Origin: an uncultured Caryophanales bacterium
GTDB taxonomy: Bacteria; Bacillota_I; Bacilli_A; RFN20; CAG-288
Length of the DNA stretch: 64,000 nucleotides
Assembly: GCA_937896065.1 (NCBI GenBank)
Contig: CALBLI010000060.1
Location: forward strand, 1 to 64,000
Reading direction: 5' to 3'
In this document: one piece after another, positions 36,463 through 45,844 of the stretch
Position numbering within the stretch: position 1 is the stretch's first letter
Layout of the letters: each line of letters begins with the position of its first letter
Position numbers and translations under genes: made by a program
The notes under the pieces: model-generated
Databases searched by the model: none
The model's input: only the letters and a program-made list of their open reading frames with translations
What the model was told of the DNA's origin: nothing

Positions 36463-37193
36463 TTAAAAATATTCTTTTTGATTGTTGGTCTACTCTTGTA
36501 AAATTCAAGCCGAAAATTGAATCTTGGACTTATAATCCACTCATTGCTCATCTATTAAATAAAGATGAAGTTGACACTGTAAAATTAAAAAATTTTATAA
36601 ATTCTTTTTTAGATGAATATTATAAAACTGATATCAAATATGAAATTGATAATAGACAATTTTATCAGCTACTTATTGATATGTTCAATTTAAAAGAAGA
36701 CGTAAGTGTTGATATTTTAAAGGAAGAAACCTTGGATAATTTAGAGATTGAATGTGAAGAACATGTAAATGATTTTTTAAATTTATTATCTAAAAATAAA
36801 ATTAACATGGCTGTTGCCTCAAATACGATGTATTCTTTAGAAAAAACTAAAGAAATTATACATTCATGTATCAATTATAATTTTGATGATGTTATAACAT
36901 CATCCATGTATGGAGTAAGAAAGCCGCACCAATGTTTTTTTGACGCTGTTTTAAATAGACTTCATTGTAAAAAAGAAGAAACCATCTACATCGGTGATTC
37001 ACCTATTGAAGATGGATATGGGCCTTATAATGCAGGTTTTAAAGGTTCAATACTTGTTTTAAATTCTAAAAAAGATATCAATTTAATACCTGACAAAAAG
37101 ATATTTGATGATCCAAACTTTATCTTTAAAATCTATCAAAATTATGACGAAATTATAGCTGATTTTAATAATATTAAAAAATATTTTTATTAG
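36459..37193 (+). CDS. HAD superfamily hydrolase
   Basis: The 244-residue protein has HAD motif I as FDCWSTLV (the nucleophile Asp; the second acidic residue is replaced by Trp), motif II VASNTMYSLE near residue 112, a lysine in GVRKPHQCFF near residue 150 and motif IV YIGDSPIEDGYGPYNAGF around residue 177. The lack of the second Asp in motif I is seen in some dehalogenase-like or noncatalytic HADs. Substrate unknown. It is coupled to the preceding gene by a four-base overlap. Confidence 0.85.
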   Translation: MIKNILFDCWSTLVKFKPKIESWTYNPLIAHLLNKDEVDTVKLKNFINSFLDEYYKTDIKYEIDNRQFYQLLIDMFNLKEDVSVDILKEETLDNLEIECEEHVNDFLNLLSKNKINMAVASNTMYSLEKTKEIIHSCINYNFDDVITSSMYGVRKPHQCFFDAVLNRLHCKKEETIYIGDSPIEDGYGPYNAGFKGSILVLNSKKDINLIPDKKIFDDPNFIFKIYQNYDEIIADFNNIKKYFY

Positions 37194-38362
37194 TCTTTAT
37201 CATCATTTTTAAATGATGATAAATCAATAACATTACCTTCTACTTTTTCAGATTTTTCAGTATTTTTACCTTCTTTAACAACATAATCTGCATCAAAAAT
37301 ACTTCCATCATATACTTCATCTTCTTTAAAGAAAGGCCCTCTTACCGAGCTTTCTTCGCCATGTATATAATTAGGAGAAGCAAACGTCATTGCATATTGT
37401 TTCTTTAATACTTTTGGTATTTTCTTATCAAGTCTTTCGCTTATTGCTTCAATTATCAAATAATTGTTTTTGATTGTAAAATAATCAATTAAAATATCAA
37501 AGAAAACAATGAGTGAGAAAAAGCTCATCAATGTGATACCAGTTATATATGCGTTAGATGGCTTAAACAAGGTGAAAATATATGTAAATAAGCCATACAT
37601 TAGAGTATGTAACAAGTAATACATCCAATTGAATCTGAGCGATAATAAAAATTCATCTTTGCGATAAAATCGACAGAACGTGGCTTCACATATTGATTCT
37701 TGATATGAAGCAGGCAAATTTTTATCAGCATCAGGCATAAGAATCGACATCATATGATGTTTATTCAAATTATGATTTACATGATACATAATAAAATAAG
37801 TTATTGGTAAAAAGACTGCAACTGACAAAAATATCATTAATGGCTTATATAAATAAGATATTTGATTATTTATGACCTCTAATACATCTAAATTTGAATC
37901 AGAGGCAGCTTTATTTATCATTTCATATGCTAATTTGCTTTCTTCACTCATATTACATAATGGCTTGAAACTATATGAAAAGACAAAATAGAAAAATAAA
38001 AAAAACAAAATAAATTGAGCAATGCCTAGTATCATTCCATATACTCCACCTAATTTCCCACCAAAAAAGTCATCGTATCCTTTTTTATATGAGCCGTTTC
38101 GATTACCGATAGATGTTAAGGAAGCACGAAGTCTTTTATCAACTGCATATAACATAGGTAAAACAAAATATAAAAGAAGGATTGAAAATAAATATGATAA
38201 AGATAATAAAGAGACAATAGTTGCAATAATTAAAGCAGGTAAAATTAGATAAACAATATTTATCCAATCATATTTATAATCCGTGTGCTGTTTTATTTTA
38301 TCTTTGACACTTTGAACAAGTAGTTCAAATTCTTCATTTTGCTTTTCTTTTTTTACTTTCAC
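37190..38362 (-). CDS. Polytopic membrane protein of unknown function
   Basis: The start is placed at GTG 38362, which has a GAGGAG site seven bases upstream; a longer frame to 38407 would overlap the upstream gene by 74 bases. The 390-residue protein has about six hydrophobic segments, with pairs near residues 40-85, 120-150, 180-205 and 260-310 (IATIVSLLSLSYLFSILLLY, AQFILFFLFFYFVFSY). A soluble C-terminal tail of about 60 residues follows. It overlaps the NERD-like gene, so the two are coupled. I see no family signature. Confidence 0.6.
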   Translation of the reverse strand: MKVKKEKQNEEFELLVQSVKDKIKQHTDYKYDWINIVYLILPALIIATIVSLLSLSYLFSILLLYFVLPMLYAVDKRLRASLTSIGNRNGSYKKGYDDFFGGKLGGVYGMILGIAQFILFFLFFYFVFSYSFKPLCNMSEESKLAYEMINKAASDSNLDVLEVINNQISYLYKPLMIFLSVAVFLPITYFIMYHVNHNLNKHHMMSILMPDADKNLPASYQESICEATFCRFYRKDEFLLSLRFNWMYYLLHTLMYGLFTYIFTLFKPSNAYITGITLMSFFSLIVFFDILIDYFTIKNNYLIIEAISERLDKKIPKVLKKQYAMTFASPNYIHGEESSVRGPFFKEDEVYDGSIFDADYVVKEGKNTEKSEKVEGNVIDLSSFKNDDKD

Positions 38363-39002
38363 TGAGTTTTTTCTCCTCTTCTTTAAGTTGATTTGAATTG
38401 TTAACAATCATCTGAATTAGCTTTTCACTTTTAGCGTGTGGAATAGCAGTAATGTTATCTTTTTCAGCATCTTTAATTGTTTGAACAAGTTCTTTGCTTG
38501 AGACAAAAAAGACACCCTGCTTTTTAATTTTCATATCAACAGGTAATATTAAATCAGAATTGTAACAAATAACATTTACAATTGTATTGTCTTTTTTACT
38601 AGGATCAAGAGCGTCCATTAAATCATTAACAATCCGATTATTTTCAAATAATGGATTTGGTATTCGACTCTTTTTGTTTTTAGAATTGATTGTAAAAATA
38701 TACGGATCTGAAATATTCCCATATATCATTCCACCATAGTATACATCTTTAATAATATAAATATATTTATCAGCTATAAATATGTGATCTATTTTGGAAA
38801 TTGTCTCATCATTAGATAGCAAAAGATGAACATCATTTGCAAGAAGCTGATTGCTTTCATCAGCATAGTGAATCAGTTTAGAATAAACAATCTTTTTATA
38901 ATTTCTTTTAATGTGAATTGTTTTAATTTCAAAGAAAAAGAGAGCTAATATTAAAATTAGTGGTATCAATATAAAAAGAGTGATTACTAAACCATTGGAC
39001 AT
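38334..39002 (-). CDS. Membrane-anchored protein with NERD-like domain
   Basis: The 222-residue protein has an N-terminal membrane helix (residues 5-27), then a domain with IDHIFIADKYIYIIKDVYYG and GNISDPYIFTINSK. The order of the DHI strand, a hydrophobic strand and Gly is that of the NERD (nuclease-related) domain, but the canonical acidic E-x-K in the second strand is not obvious. A catalytic role is doubtful. The C-terminal tail is Lys-rich. It is followed by the coupled membrane-protein gene. Confidence 0.5.
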   Translation of the reverse strand: MSNGLVITLFILIPLILILALFFFEIKTIHIKRNYKKIVYSKLIHYADESNQLLANDVHLLLSNDETISKIDHIFIADKYIYIIKDVYYGGMIYGNISDPYIFTINSKNKKSRIPNPLFENNRIVNDLMDALDPSKKDNTIVNVICYNSDLILPVDMKIKKQGVFFVSSKELVQTIKDAEKDNITAIPHAKSEKLIQMIVNNSNQLKEEEKKLSESKKRKAK

Positions 39003-39014
39003 TATGTATTAATT

Positions 39015-39725
39015 TTATTTGATGCAATCAAGAGCTACCTTCATCATATTGGTAAATGAAGTTTGTCTTTCTTCTGCAGTCGTTTCTTCATGAGTTATAA
39101 GTGAATCAGAAATGGTAAGAAGAGCTAAAGCTTCTTTATGAGCTTGAGCAGCTGTCATAAATAAGCCATATGATTCCATCTCACAGCATAAAACACCCAT
39201 TGAAGCCCATTTTTTCCATTCAGTTTCAGGATTATTATAGAAATTATCAGCAGATAATACTTGGCCAACTTTGAATCTAAATTTATTAGCTTTTGCAGAT
39301 TCAACTGCTTTATTTAATGCATCATAAGATGAAATGGCAGAGAAAGTTGAACCATTAGGCAAATTATATTGGCTTGCCCAATTTGAATTAGTTGAGGCAG
39401 CTTGTGCAATAACAATATCAAATAATTTTAAATCAGGAACAATAGCACCAGCTGAACCGATTCTAATGATTCGTTCAACATCATAAAAATTATATAATTC
39501 GTATGAATAAATTCCAATAGATGGAATACCCATGCCAGAGCCCATAATAGTAACTTCTTTGCCGTTATATTTGCCAGTAAAAGCTAACATATTTCTGACA
39601 GCATTTACTTGCCTAACATCACTTAAAAATGTTTCAGCAATGAATTTAGCACGGAGAGGATCTCCTGGCATTAAAACAGTTTTTGCAATATCACCTTTAT
39701 TTGCATTATTGTGTGGTGTAGACAT
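39015..39725 (-). CDS. deoD: Purine nucleoside phosphorylase DeoD
   Basis: The 236-residue protein begins MSTPHNNANKGDIAKTVLMP, the typical DeoD start, has MPGDPLRAK near residue 20, TIMGSGMGIPSIGIYSYEL around residue 60, GSAGAI near residue 90, CEMESYGLF near residue 177 and SDSLITHE near residue 205. It splits purine nucleosides into base and ribose-1-phosphate for salvage. Length is right for hexameric PNP. An AGGAGG site precedes it. It lies downstream of cdaA. Confidence 0.96.
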   Translation of the reverse strand: MSTPHNNANKGDIAKTVLMPGDPLRAKFIAETFLSDVRQVNAVRNMLAFTGKYNGKEVTIMGSGMGIPSIGIYSYELYNFYDVERIIRIGSAGAIVPDLKLFDIVIAQAASTNSNWASQYNLPNGSTFSAISSYDALNKAVESAKANKFRFKVGQVLSADNFYNNPETEWKKWASMGVLCCEMESYGLFMTAAQAHKEALALLTISDSLITHEETTAEERQTSFTNMMKVALDCIK

Positions 39726-39793
39726 TATTTATCCTCCTAAAAAGTTAATAATTAACACTACAATTATACAAAAAAGTGATGCAAATTTAAAGA

Positions 39794-40591
39794 TTAAAGA
39801 AGCTGCATAGAGATAAGTTTTTCAAACTCATCAGATTTGACATTGTCAAGCATTCCATTATGGGCGATAGCAATTCTACCAGTTTCTTCTGAAACAATGA
39901 CTGTTATTGAATCAGAAACCTCAGAAATACCTAAAGCAGCACGATGCCTTGCACCAAATTTACCGATGACAGCTTTAGTTGAAGGAGTGTAATACACAGC
40001 GGCTGCTAAAATGATTCCATTTCTTATAACTATAGCACCATCATGAAGTCTTGTTCCTTCATAAAAAATAGTTTCAACAAGTTCTGGAGTGAAAGGGCAA
40101 TTGATAATAGTTCCAGATTTGATATAGTTATCTAAGGGAGTACCTTTTTCAAAAGTAATAAGAGCACCGACTTTATTTCGACTCAACCAATTAACAGCAA
40201 TAACTAAATTAGAGATAAGTTTTTGCATATCAACATTTTTATCATCATCTTTTTTCTCTTTCATGTTTTTATTTGTCTTCTTGAGTGGTTTAGCAACAAA
40301 TTTTCTAAACTCGCCATCATTTGTTCTAATAAAATAAAAATTAGCAAATAAAATTAAGCCTAAGATGACATAAGTTAATACATCAATTCTAAATATAGCA
40401 CTGACAATGAAAGCAATAAGAGCCGAAAGATTAAATATTAAGACGAATTTTCTATTGATTTTATAAATCACAAGAGAAATAAATAACATAATAATAACAC
40501 TTGAGATACTGACGCCTAAAATATATGTTAATTTTTCATTTTGGCTGCTAAAGGTAAAAATATCAATCATGTTATTTACAAAAAATGTCAT
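39794..40591 (-). CDS. cdaA: Diadenylate cyclase CdaA (c-di-AMP synthase)
   Basis: The start is ATG 40591, with a TGGAG eight bases upstream; the longer frame to 40609 adds MCGVIK. The N-terminus has three membrane segments (about residues 20-90), then a charged cytoplasmic linker, then the DAC domain: GALITFEKGTPL near residue 140, the catalytic LHDGAIVI near residue 190 and the ATP-binding GARHRAALGISE near residue 220. This is the architecture of CdaA, the main c-di-AMP cyclase of Firmicutes. The usual partner cdaR (YbbR) and glmM are not adjacent. Length (265) matches. Confidence 0.94.
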   Translation of the reverse strand: MTFFVNNMIDIFTFSSQNEKLTYILGVSISSVIIMLFISLVIYKINRKFVLIFNLSALIAFIVSAIFRIDVLTYVILGLILFANFYFIRTNDGEFRKFVAKPLKKTNKNMKEKKDDDKNVDMQKLISNLVIAVNWLSRNKVGALITFEKGTPLDNYIKSGTIINCPFTPELVETIFYEGTRLHDGAIVIRNGIILAAAVYYTPSTKAVIGKFGARHRAALGISEVSDSITVIVSEETGRIAIAHNGMLDNVKSDEFEKLISMQLL

Positions 40592-40711
40592 TTTAATTAC
40601 TCCACACATAAATAGTATATATTAATAAATAAAAATTTAAACTAAAATCAGTTATTTTCTTTAACATTTATCTTTTGTTAAAGTAACAACTTTAAAATTA
40701 TTAATCAAATG

Positions 40712-41923
40712 TTAATCATTTAAGCTGTTTTTGATTTCTTCAACCATTTTGTCTACTATTTGTTCATCATCTTCTTTTAAGGAAGATTTGATGGTCAAAG
40801 AAGTCTCAGTAAAATTGAAGGGAAGCTTACTATTATCTAATTTAGCTTTGATTAATGATTTAGCATTCGGAGCCCATGAACCATTCTCTATTAAAGAAAT
40901 AGTTCTATTTTTAAGCCCCATCCTAAGCATATCATCTAAATAAATCTCAATTGAAGGGAAGATAGTCATATTGTATGTTGGTGAAATAATAACAATATTT
41001 GAATATTTAAATGATTCACTGACTAAAAAAGTAGCATCAACCATTGAAGCATCCAATACTTTAATGTCCTTTATATTTTGCATTGATAATTTGTTAGCTA
41101 AGATATTTGCACAACATGCATTATCTCCATACATACTCGCATAAATTATCAAAACTGATTTAACTTCACTAGTATAAGTAGCCCATAATGTATATTTATT
41201 TAAAATATATTCAATATTCTTTCTCCAAATAAATCCATGCAAAGGCAATATCATTTTTATTTTTAAATCAGTTACTTTTTTAAATAATGAAACAACCTGC
41301 ATTCCGTATTTACCAACAATATTTGTGTAATATCTTCTTGCTTCATCTAAATAATCGCGATCAAAATCAACATTATCAGCATATAAATTACCATCTAGTG
41401 TATTAAACATACCAAATGCATCAGCTGAGAAAAGCAAGCCTTCTTTTTCTTCAAAAGCAATCATGACTTCAGGCCAGTGAACCATAGGAGCAAAAATAAA
41501 TTTTAATTTATGAGCTCCTAAATCTAGTTCGTCATTTTCTTTGACAACTATTTTCTTATCAGTTAAATCTAAATTAGGGAAGAAATTAGAAATGAAAGTA
41601 AAAGTTTTTTCATTTCCGACAACTTTTGTTTCAGGATGCCTTAATAAGACCTGTTCAATGTTATAACAATGGTCTGGTTCCATATGTAATACAACTAAAT
41701 AATCAAGTTTTTCACCCTTTAATAATGCATCTATATTTTCAATAAATTGTCTTGTTACTGCTTGATCAACTGTATCCATCAAACAATTCTTTTTATCTTT
41801 AATAAGATATGAATTATAAGATACACCTCTTGATAAAGGAATGATACCTTCAAACTTATCAATCTTATGATCATCTGCTCCAACATAATAGACATTTTTA
41901 ACAATTTCACGATAATTATGCAT
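40712..41923 (-). CDS. Flavodiiron protein (FprA/NorV type)
   Basis: The 403-residue protein has a metallo-beta-lactamase-type domain with diiron ligands HMEPDH near residue 80, a His in PMVHWPEV near residue 145 and Asp in SADAFG near residue 165, and a C-terminal flavodoxin domain starting IIYASMYGDNACCA near residue 258. Flavodiiron proteins reduce O2 or NO to protect anaerobes. The electron donor (rubredoxin or similar) is not next to it; the EFR1 protein about 20 kb away is a speculative candidate. Confidence 0.92.
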   Translation of the reverse strand: MHNYREIVKNVYYVGADDHKIDKFEGIIPLSRGVSYNSYLIKDKKNCLMDTVDQAVTRQFIENIDALLKGEKLDYLVVLHMEPDHCYNIEQVLLRHPETKVVGNEKTFTFISNFFPNLDLTDKKIVVKENDELDLGAHKLKFIFAPMVHWPEVMIAFEEKEGLLFSADAFGMFNTLDGNLYADNVDFDRDYLDEARRYYTNIVGKYGMQVVSLFKKVTDLKIKMILPLHGFIWRKNIEYILNKYTLWATYTSEVKSVLIIYASMYGDNACCANILANKLSMQNIKDIKVLDASMVDATFLVSESFKYSNIVIISPTYNMTIFPSIEIYLDDMLRMGLKNRTISLIENGSWAPNAKSLIKAKLDNSKLPFNFTETSLTIKSSLKEDDEQIVDKMVEEIKNSLND

Positions 41924-41961
41924 AACTAAACCCTCACAATCTATATATAATTATACAAATT

Positions 41962-43560
41962 TTACAAATTTATATTCAAGAAAGATGCAATTTTTATATC
42001 AATATTTTTAAAATCACTCATTTTGCAATCAACATCTAAATCAATATCCTTGTCACCTATTTTACAAACAAAGCCAACATCAGCACTTATTGCACTTTTA
42101 AGACCTGAATATGAGTCTTCAAAAACCATGATTGAAGAACTAGGAATGCTCAAATATTTGATAGCTTTCAAATATATTTCTGGATCTGGCTTTCCACACT
42201 TAATAGTTCCATCATCATAAATGCAATCTTCATATTTAAAAAATCTTTCTAAATTAAAAACTTTATAATACCAATCAACATTAGGTTTCATACTTGATGT
42301 GCAAATTGCCATCTTGATATTGTTATCTTTTAATAAATTTAAAAAGCTTATAAGACCATCAGTTAATTTTAAATATCCTTTTTTTTCTTCACACATTTTC
42401 TGATAAATGAGTTCTTTTTTAGTTGCTAAATCTTCTATCTGTTTTTTATTAAATTTTGTATTTGCTAAATATTCCATGATAGAGTGATTACTGAATCCAT
42501 GAATATGTTCTTTGAATTCTTCTTCACTTATATCTCTATCAAATTCATCTTTTGCAAATTTATACCATGATTTTTCTTGCATCAAATCATCAAAAAACAT
42601 GGTTCCATTAAAATCAAAAATAACACCTTTTTGATCTATCATTTTTTCTTCCTCCTTGAGTAATTTTGGAAAATGTTTGTCATAGCTTCTTTTTAATTCC
42701 TCATAAGATACATGCGTATAAATAGATGTTGTTTTAATACTTTCATGTCCAAGCATCTCTTGAATAACTCTGATATCAACATCATTATTAATCATGTTAG
42801 TTGCAAATGAATGCCTTAACATATGAGGATGAATATGGATATTAAAACCAGACTTACTTGAAGCAGTACTGACTATATATTCTAATCCTCTTTCAGTCAA
42901 TTTTTTACCATGATTATTTAAAAACAAATATTCAATATCACTTGAATCATTATCAGTTAAAACAATTCTTAGTCCATTGATATATTTATTTAAATACACA
43001 AGACATGTTTTTGAAAAAAAGACATGTCTTTCTTTGTTTCCTTTGCCGATAATCTTAATTATCCGTTCATTAAAATCAATATCTTTTATTTTTAAATTGA
43101 TGATTTCACTAGCTCTAAGTCCTGAAGCAAATGCAAGTTCTAAAATAGCTTGATCACGATCTTTTAATTTGTCTGTTCTTTTCAAATTTAAATCCAAGAA
43201 TGACTGCATATCATCAAAAGTCAAAAAATCAGGAAGTTTATTAGCAAATTTTGGTGATTTAACAATTTCAAAGGGATTATAAACATATCCGTAATACTTG
43301 ATAAGATAATAATAAAACTGCCTATATGTCGATAGCATTCTCCTAATTGAATTTTTTGATAACTGACGATTATATAAGCTGACTAAAAATAAAGAGATAT
43401 CATCATAATTCACATCTTCTAATTTGATACTTTCACCTTCAATATATGTTAAAAATTCATCTAAATCTCTTTTATATGATTTTATAGTGAGATTAGAATA
43501 ACCTTTAACTATCGTAAGATAAGTGATAAATTTTTCTTCAATTTCTAAATATTTATTCAT
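41962..43560 (-). CDS. xerC: XerC-type tyrosine recombinase fused to a HAD phosphatase
   Basis: The first 305 residues form a full tyrosine recombinase: a SAM-like N-terminal domain, then catalytic residues in ASGLRASEI (Arg), KGNKERH (Lys), HMLRHSFAT (His, Arg), GHESIKTT (His) and IYTHV (Tyr). Position after topA and dprA matches XerC/CodV of Bacillus. From Met307 the frame continues, with no stop, into a HAD phosphatase (IFDFNGTMFFDD motif I, CTSS motif II, KPDPEIYL motif III, FEDSYSGLKSAISA motif IV) like beta-phosphoglucomutase relatives; motif I has Asn for the second Asp. A strong AAGGAGG lies eight bases before that Met, so a stand-alone HAD may also be made. Confidence 0.85.
   Translation of the reverse strand: MNKYLEIEEKFITYLTIVKGYSNLTIKSYKRDLDEFLTYIEGESIKLEDVNYDDISLFLVSLYNRQLSKNSIRRMLSTYRQFYYYLIKYYGYVYNPFEIVKSPKFANKLPDFLTFDDMQSFLDLNLKRTDKLKDRDQAILELAFASGLRASEIINLKIKDIDFNERIIKIIGKGNKERHVFFSKTCLVYLNKYINGLRIVLTDNDSSDIEYLFLNNHGKKLTERGLEYIVSTASSKSGFNIHIHPHMLRHSFATNMINNDVDIRVIQEMLGHESIKTTSIYTHVSYEELKRSYDKHFPKLLKEEEKMIDQKGVIFDFNGTMFFDDLMQEKSWYKFAKDEFDRDISEEEFKEHIHGFSNHSIMEYLANTKFNKKQIEDLATKKELIYQKMCEEKKGYLKLTDGLISFLNLLKDNNIKMAICTSSMKPNVDWYYKVFNLERFFKYEDCIYDDGTIKCGKPDPEIYLKAIKYLSIPSSSIMVFEDSYSGLKSAISADVGFVCKIGDKDIDLDVDCKMSDFKNIDIKIASFLNINL
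42640..42657 (-). promoter_or_regulatory. Internal ribosome binding site for the HAD part of the fusion
   Basis: On the minus strand AAGGAGG (42657-42651) is followed by AAGAAAAA and ATG (42642-42640). The Shine-Dalgarno encodes part of the linker of the recombinase fusion, and the ATG is codon 307 of the fused frame. Confidence 0.75.
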
Positions 43561-43598
43561 AAAAAAAGTCTACAACTATAAATTATAAGTTATAGACT
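43561..43598 (-). terminator. Intrinsic terminator of topA
   Basis: AGTCTATAACT... pairs with ...AGTTGTAGACT (43567-43598) and, read on the minus strand, is followed by seven T. It lies between the topA stop and the xerC start, so xerC is likely transcribed separately or by read-through. Confidence 0.75.
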
Positions 43599-43606
43599 CT
43601 CATTTT

Positions 43607-45739
43607 TTATTTTTTATTTGTTAGTTTGCTTTCTTCTTTATGAATGTATTTGCACTTTGGATAATTTGAACAAGCTAGAAATTTGCTACCATATCTAGAT
43701 TTCTTCTCAATCAGATGACCTTGACCACATTTTGGACAAATTGGTGCATCTTCTGGAATAGCTACTTCCTTCTTTTCAATTTTGAGCTGTTTTCCATCTA
43801 GTGTTTCCATATAATTGCAGTTTGGATAATTTGAACAACCATAGAATTCACCTTTCTTTGATTTCCTTTTAACTAGATTTCCACCGCAAATTGGACATTT
43901 TTTATCAGGTGCAATTTCAACTTCCTTCTTTTCTTTTTCAATATAGTCACAATTTGGATAGTTTGAGCAACCAATAAATGTTCCGAATTTGCTTTTTCTT
44001 TCAACAAGTGGTGCACCACATTTTGGACAATTTCTTCCAATTTCAGCAGGTTTAACCTTTTCCATTGTTTTTAAAGCATTGTCGTATAAATCGGTAAACT
44101 GTTTCCAGAAAGAATTCAGTAAATCAATTTCTTTTTCATGACCTAAAGCAATCTCATCAAGTGATGTTTCCATGCTTGATGTATATTTAGCATCCATATA
44201 TTGTGGGAAAAACTCGACTAACTTGTCAACTGTAAGTTCACCTTGCTCAGTTGGAAGAAGTGAACCTTTTTGATTTTCAAGATATGCATGTGAAAGTAAT
44301 GTCGAAATAGTTGGAGCATAAGTAGATGGTCTACCGATACCATTTTCTTGCATGAGTTTGACGACTTTACCTTCATTATATCTTAAAGGCGGTTTAGTGA
44401 AATGTTGAACTTTTTCAACGTTGCTTTTCTTCAAAATATCATTTTCTTTAAAAGAAGGTAGAAGCTTAACTTCTTCCTTTTCTTCATACTTTCCATAGAC
44501 TTTATAGAAGCCATCGAAAACAGTTTTTGTTTCAGATGTTTGGAAATTATAATCGTTTCCAGTTAGAACCATGGTTGTAATTTCATCTTTTCTAGATTCC
44601 ATAAGTGAGGCATAGGCACGATCATATATAAGTGAATAAAGTTGGAATTCTTCTTTAGAAAGATAATCTTTAATTTTAGCTGGAGTTAAGTTAACATCAG
44701 TTGGTCTAATTGCTTCATGTGCATCTTGAACATTTTTATTAGAACTTTGAGTGCGTACTTTGCCAATGTAGTTTTCACCATAGACTTTTCTAATATTATC
44801 TTGACAAGCAGTTATAAATTCATCAGCAAGTCTAATTGAGTCAGTTCTCATATACGTGATTAAACCTGTTGATTCTCCACCAATATCTAAACCTTCATAT
44901 AATTTTTGAGCAATAGAAGCTGTCTTAGTTGGTGAAAATTTGAATTGAGAATAAGCTTCTTGTTGTAAAGTAGAAGTTATAAATGGAGGTTTGGGCTCTC
45001 TAGTTTTTGTTTCAGTTTTAAGTGAAGTAACTTTAAATTCATCAGGCAAGCTAGAAATGATTTTATCAGCTTCAGTTTCATTTGCAATCTTCACTGCTTG
45101 ATCTTTATAAGAGACTAAATTAGCATCAACTGAAATATCTTTCAAAGAGAATTTTCCTGAGATAGTCCAGTATTCACTTGGAACAAATGCTTTGATTTCC
45201 TTTTCACGGTCAACAATATATTTCAAAACAACTGACTGAACTCTACCAGCTGACTTTGATTTGATTTTGATCTGAAGAAGATAAGATAGTCTATATCCCA
45301 TAAGTCTATCGATAATTCTTCTAGTTTCTTGAGATTCAACTAAATTCATATCAATGTGACGCGGATTTTGTAAAGCTTTGACAATTGCTTTTTTAGTTAT
45401 TTCATGGAATTCTAATCTTTTAGTTGTATTAATATCGAGTTTCAAAACTTGAGCTAGATGCCAAGATATTGCTTCACCTTCACGATCAGGGTCGGTTGCT
45501 AAATACACTTCATCAGCAGCTTTGACTTCCTTTTGAAGAAATTTCACAATATCTTTTTTATCATCAGAAACAACATAGGTAGGTTTGAAATTGTCATCTA
45601 TATCGACACCTAGTCTCATTTTTCCAGTACTTGCTAAATCACGGATATGACCTTTTGATGCGATAACTTTATAATCGCTTCCTAAAAATTTTGTAATGGT
45701 TGTAGACTTGTGCGGAGATTCAACAATAATTAGTTTCAT
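43607..45739 (-). CDS. topA: DNA topoisomerase I
   Basis: The 710-residue protein has a TOPRIM start (KLIIVESPHKSTTITKFLG; ATDPDREGEAISWHL), the active-site Tyr in GLITYMRTDSIRL near residue 295 and three C-terminal C4 zinc ribbons: CPKCGAPLVERKSKFGTFIGC, CPICGGNLVKRKSKKG and CPKCGQGHLIEKKSRYG. It relaxes negative supercoils. The order dprA-topA-xerC is that of Bacillus, but trmFO, often present after topA, is not found. It ends in a terminator (43567-43598). Confidence 0.97.
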   Translation of the reverse strand: MKLIIVESPHKSTTITKFLGSDYKVIASKGHIRDLASTGKMRLGVDIDDNFKPTYVVSDDKKDIVKFLQKEVKAADEVYLATDPDREGEAISWHLAQVLKLDINTTKRLEFHEITKKAIVKALQNPRHIDMNLVESQETRRIIDRLMGYRLSYLLQIKIKSKSAGRVQSVVLKYIVDREKEIKAFVPSEYWTISGKFSLKDISVDANLVSYKDQAVKIANETEADKIISSLPDEFKVTSLKTETKTREPKPPFITSTLQQEAYSQFKFSPTKTASIAQKLYEGLDIGGESTGLITYMRTDSIRLADEFITACQDNIRKVYGENYIGKVRTQSSNKNVQDAHEAIRPTDVNLTPAKIKDYLSKEEFQLYSLIYDRAYASLMESRKDEITTMVLTGNDYNFQTSETKTVFDGFYKVYGKYEEKEEVKLLPSFKENDILKKSNVEKVQHFTKPPLRYNEGKVVKLMQENGIGRPSTYAPTISTLLSHAYLENQKGSLLPTEQGELTVDKLVEFFPQYMDAKYTSSMETSLDEIALGHEKEIDLLNSFWKQFTDLYDNALKTMEKVKPAEIGRNCPKCGAPLVERKSKFGTFIGCSNYPNCDYIEKEKKEVEIAPDKKCPICGGNLVKRKSKKGEFYGCSNYPNCNYMETLDGKQLKIEKKEVAIPEDAPICPKCGQGHLIEKKSRYGSKFLACSNYPKCKYIHKEESKLTNKK

Positions 45740-45844
45740 TTTAAGTAGCTCCTTAGCTTTGTAAGCGTAATATTATTATTTGTCTTATAATTTTTGTCAA
45801 GCACAAATTTATATTAATATGTAATATTAAAAAATATTTAAATT

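Noticed and set aside
40659..40683. Terminator after the flavodiiron gene (CTTTAAC/GTTAAAG)
   Set aside because: The loop is long and no T tract follows on the minus strand.
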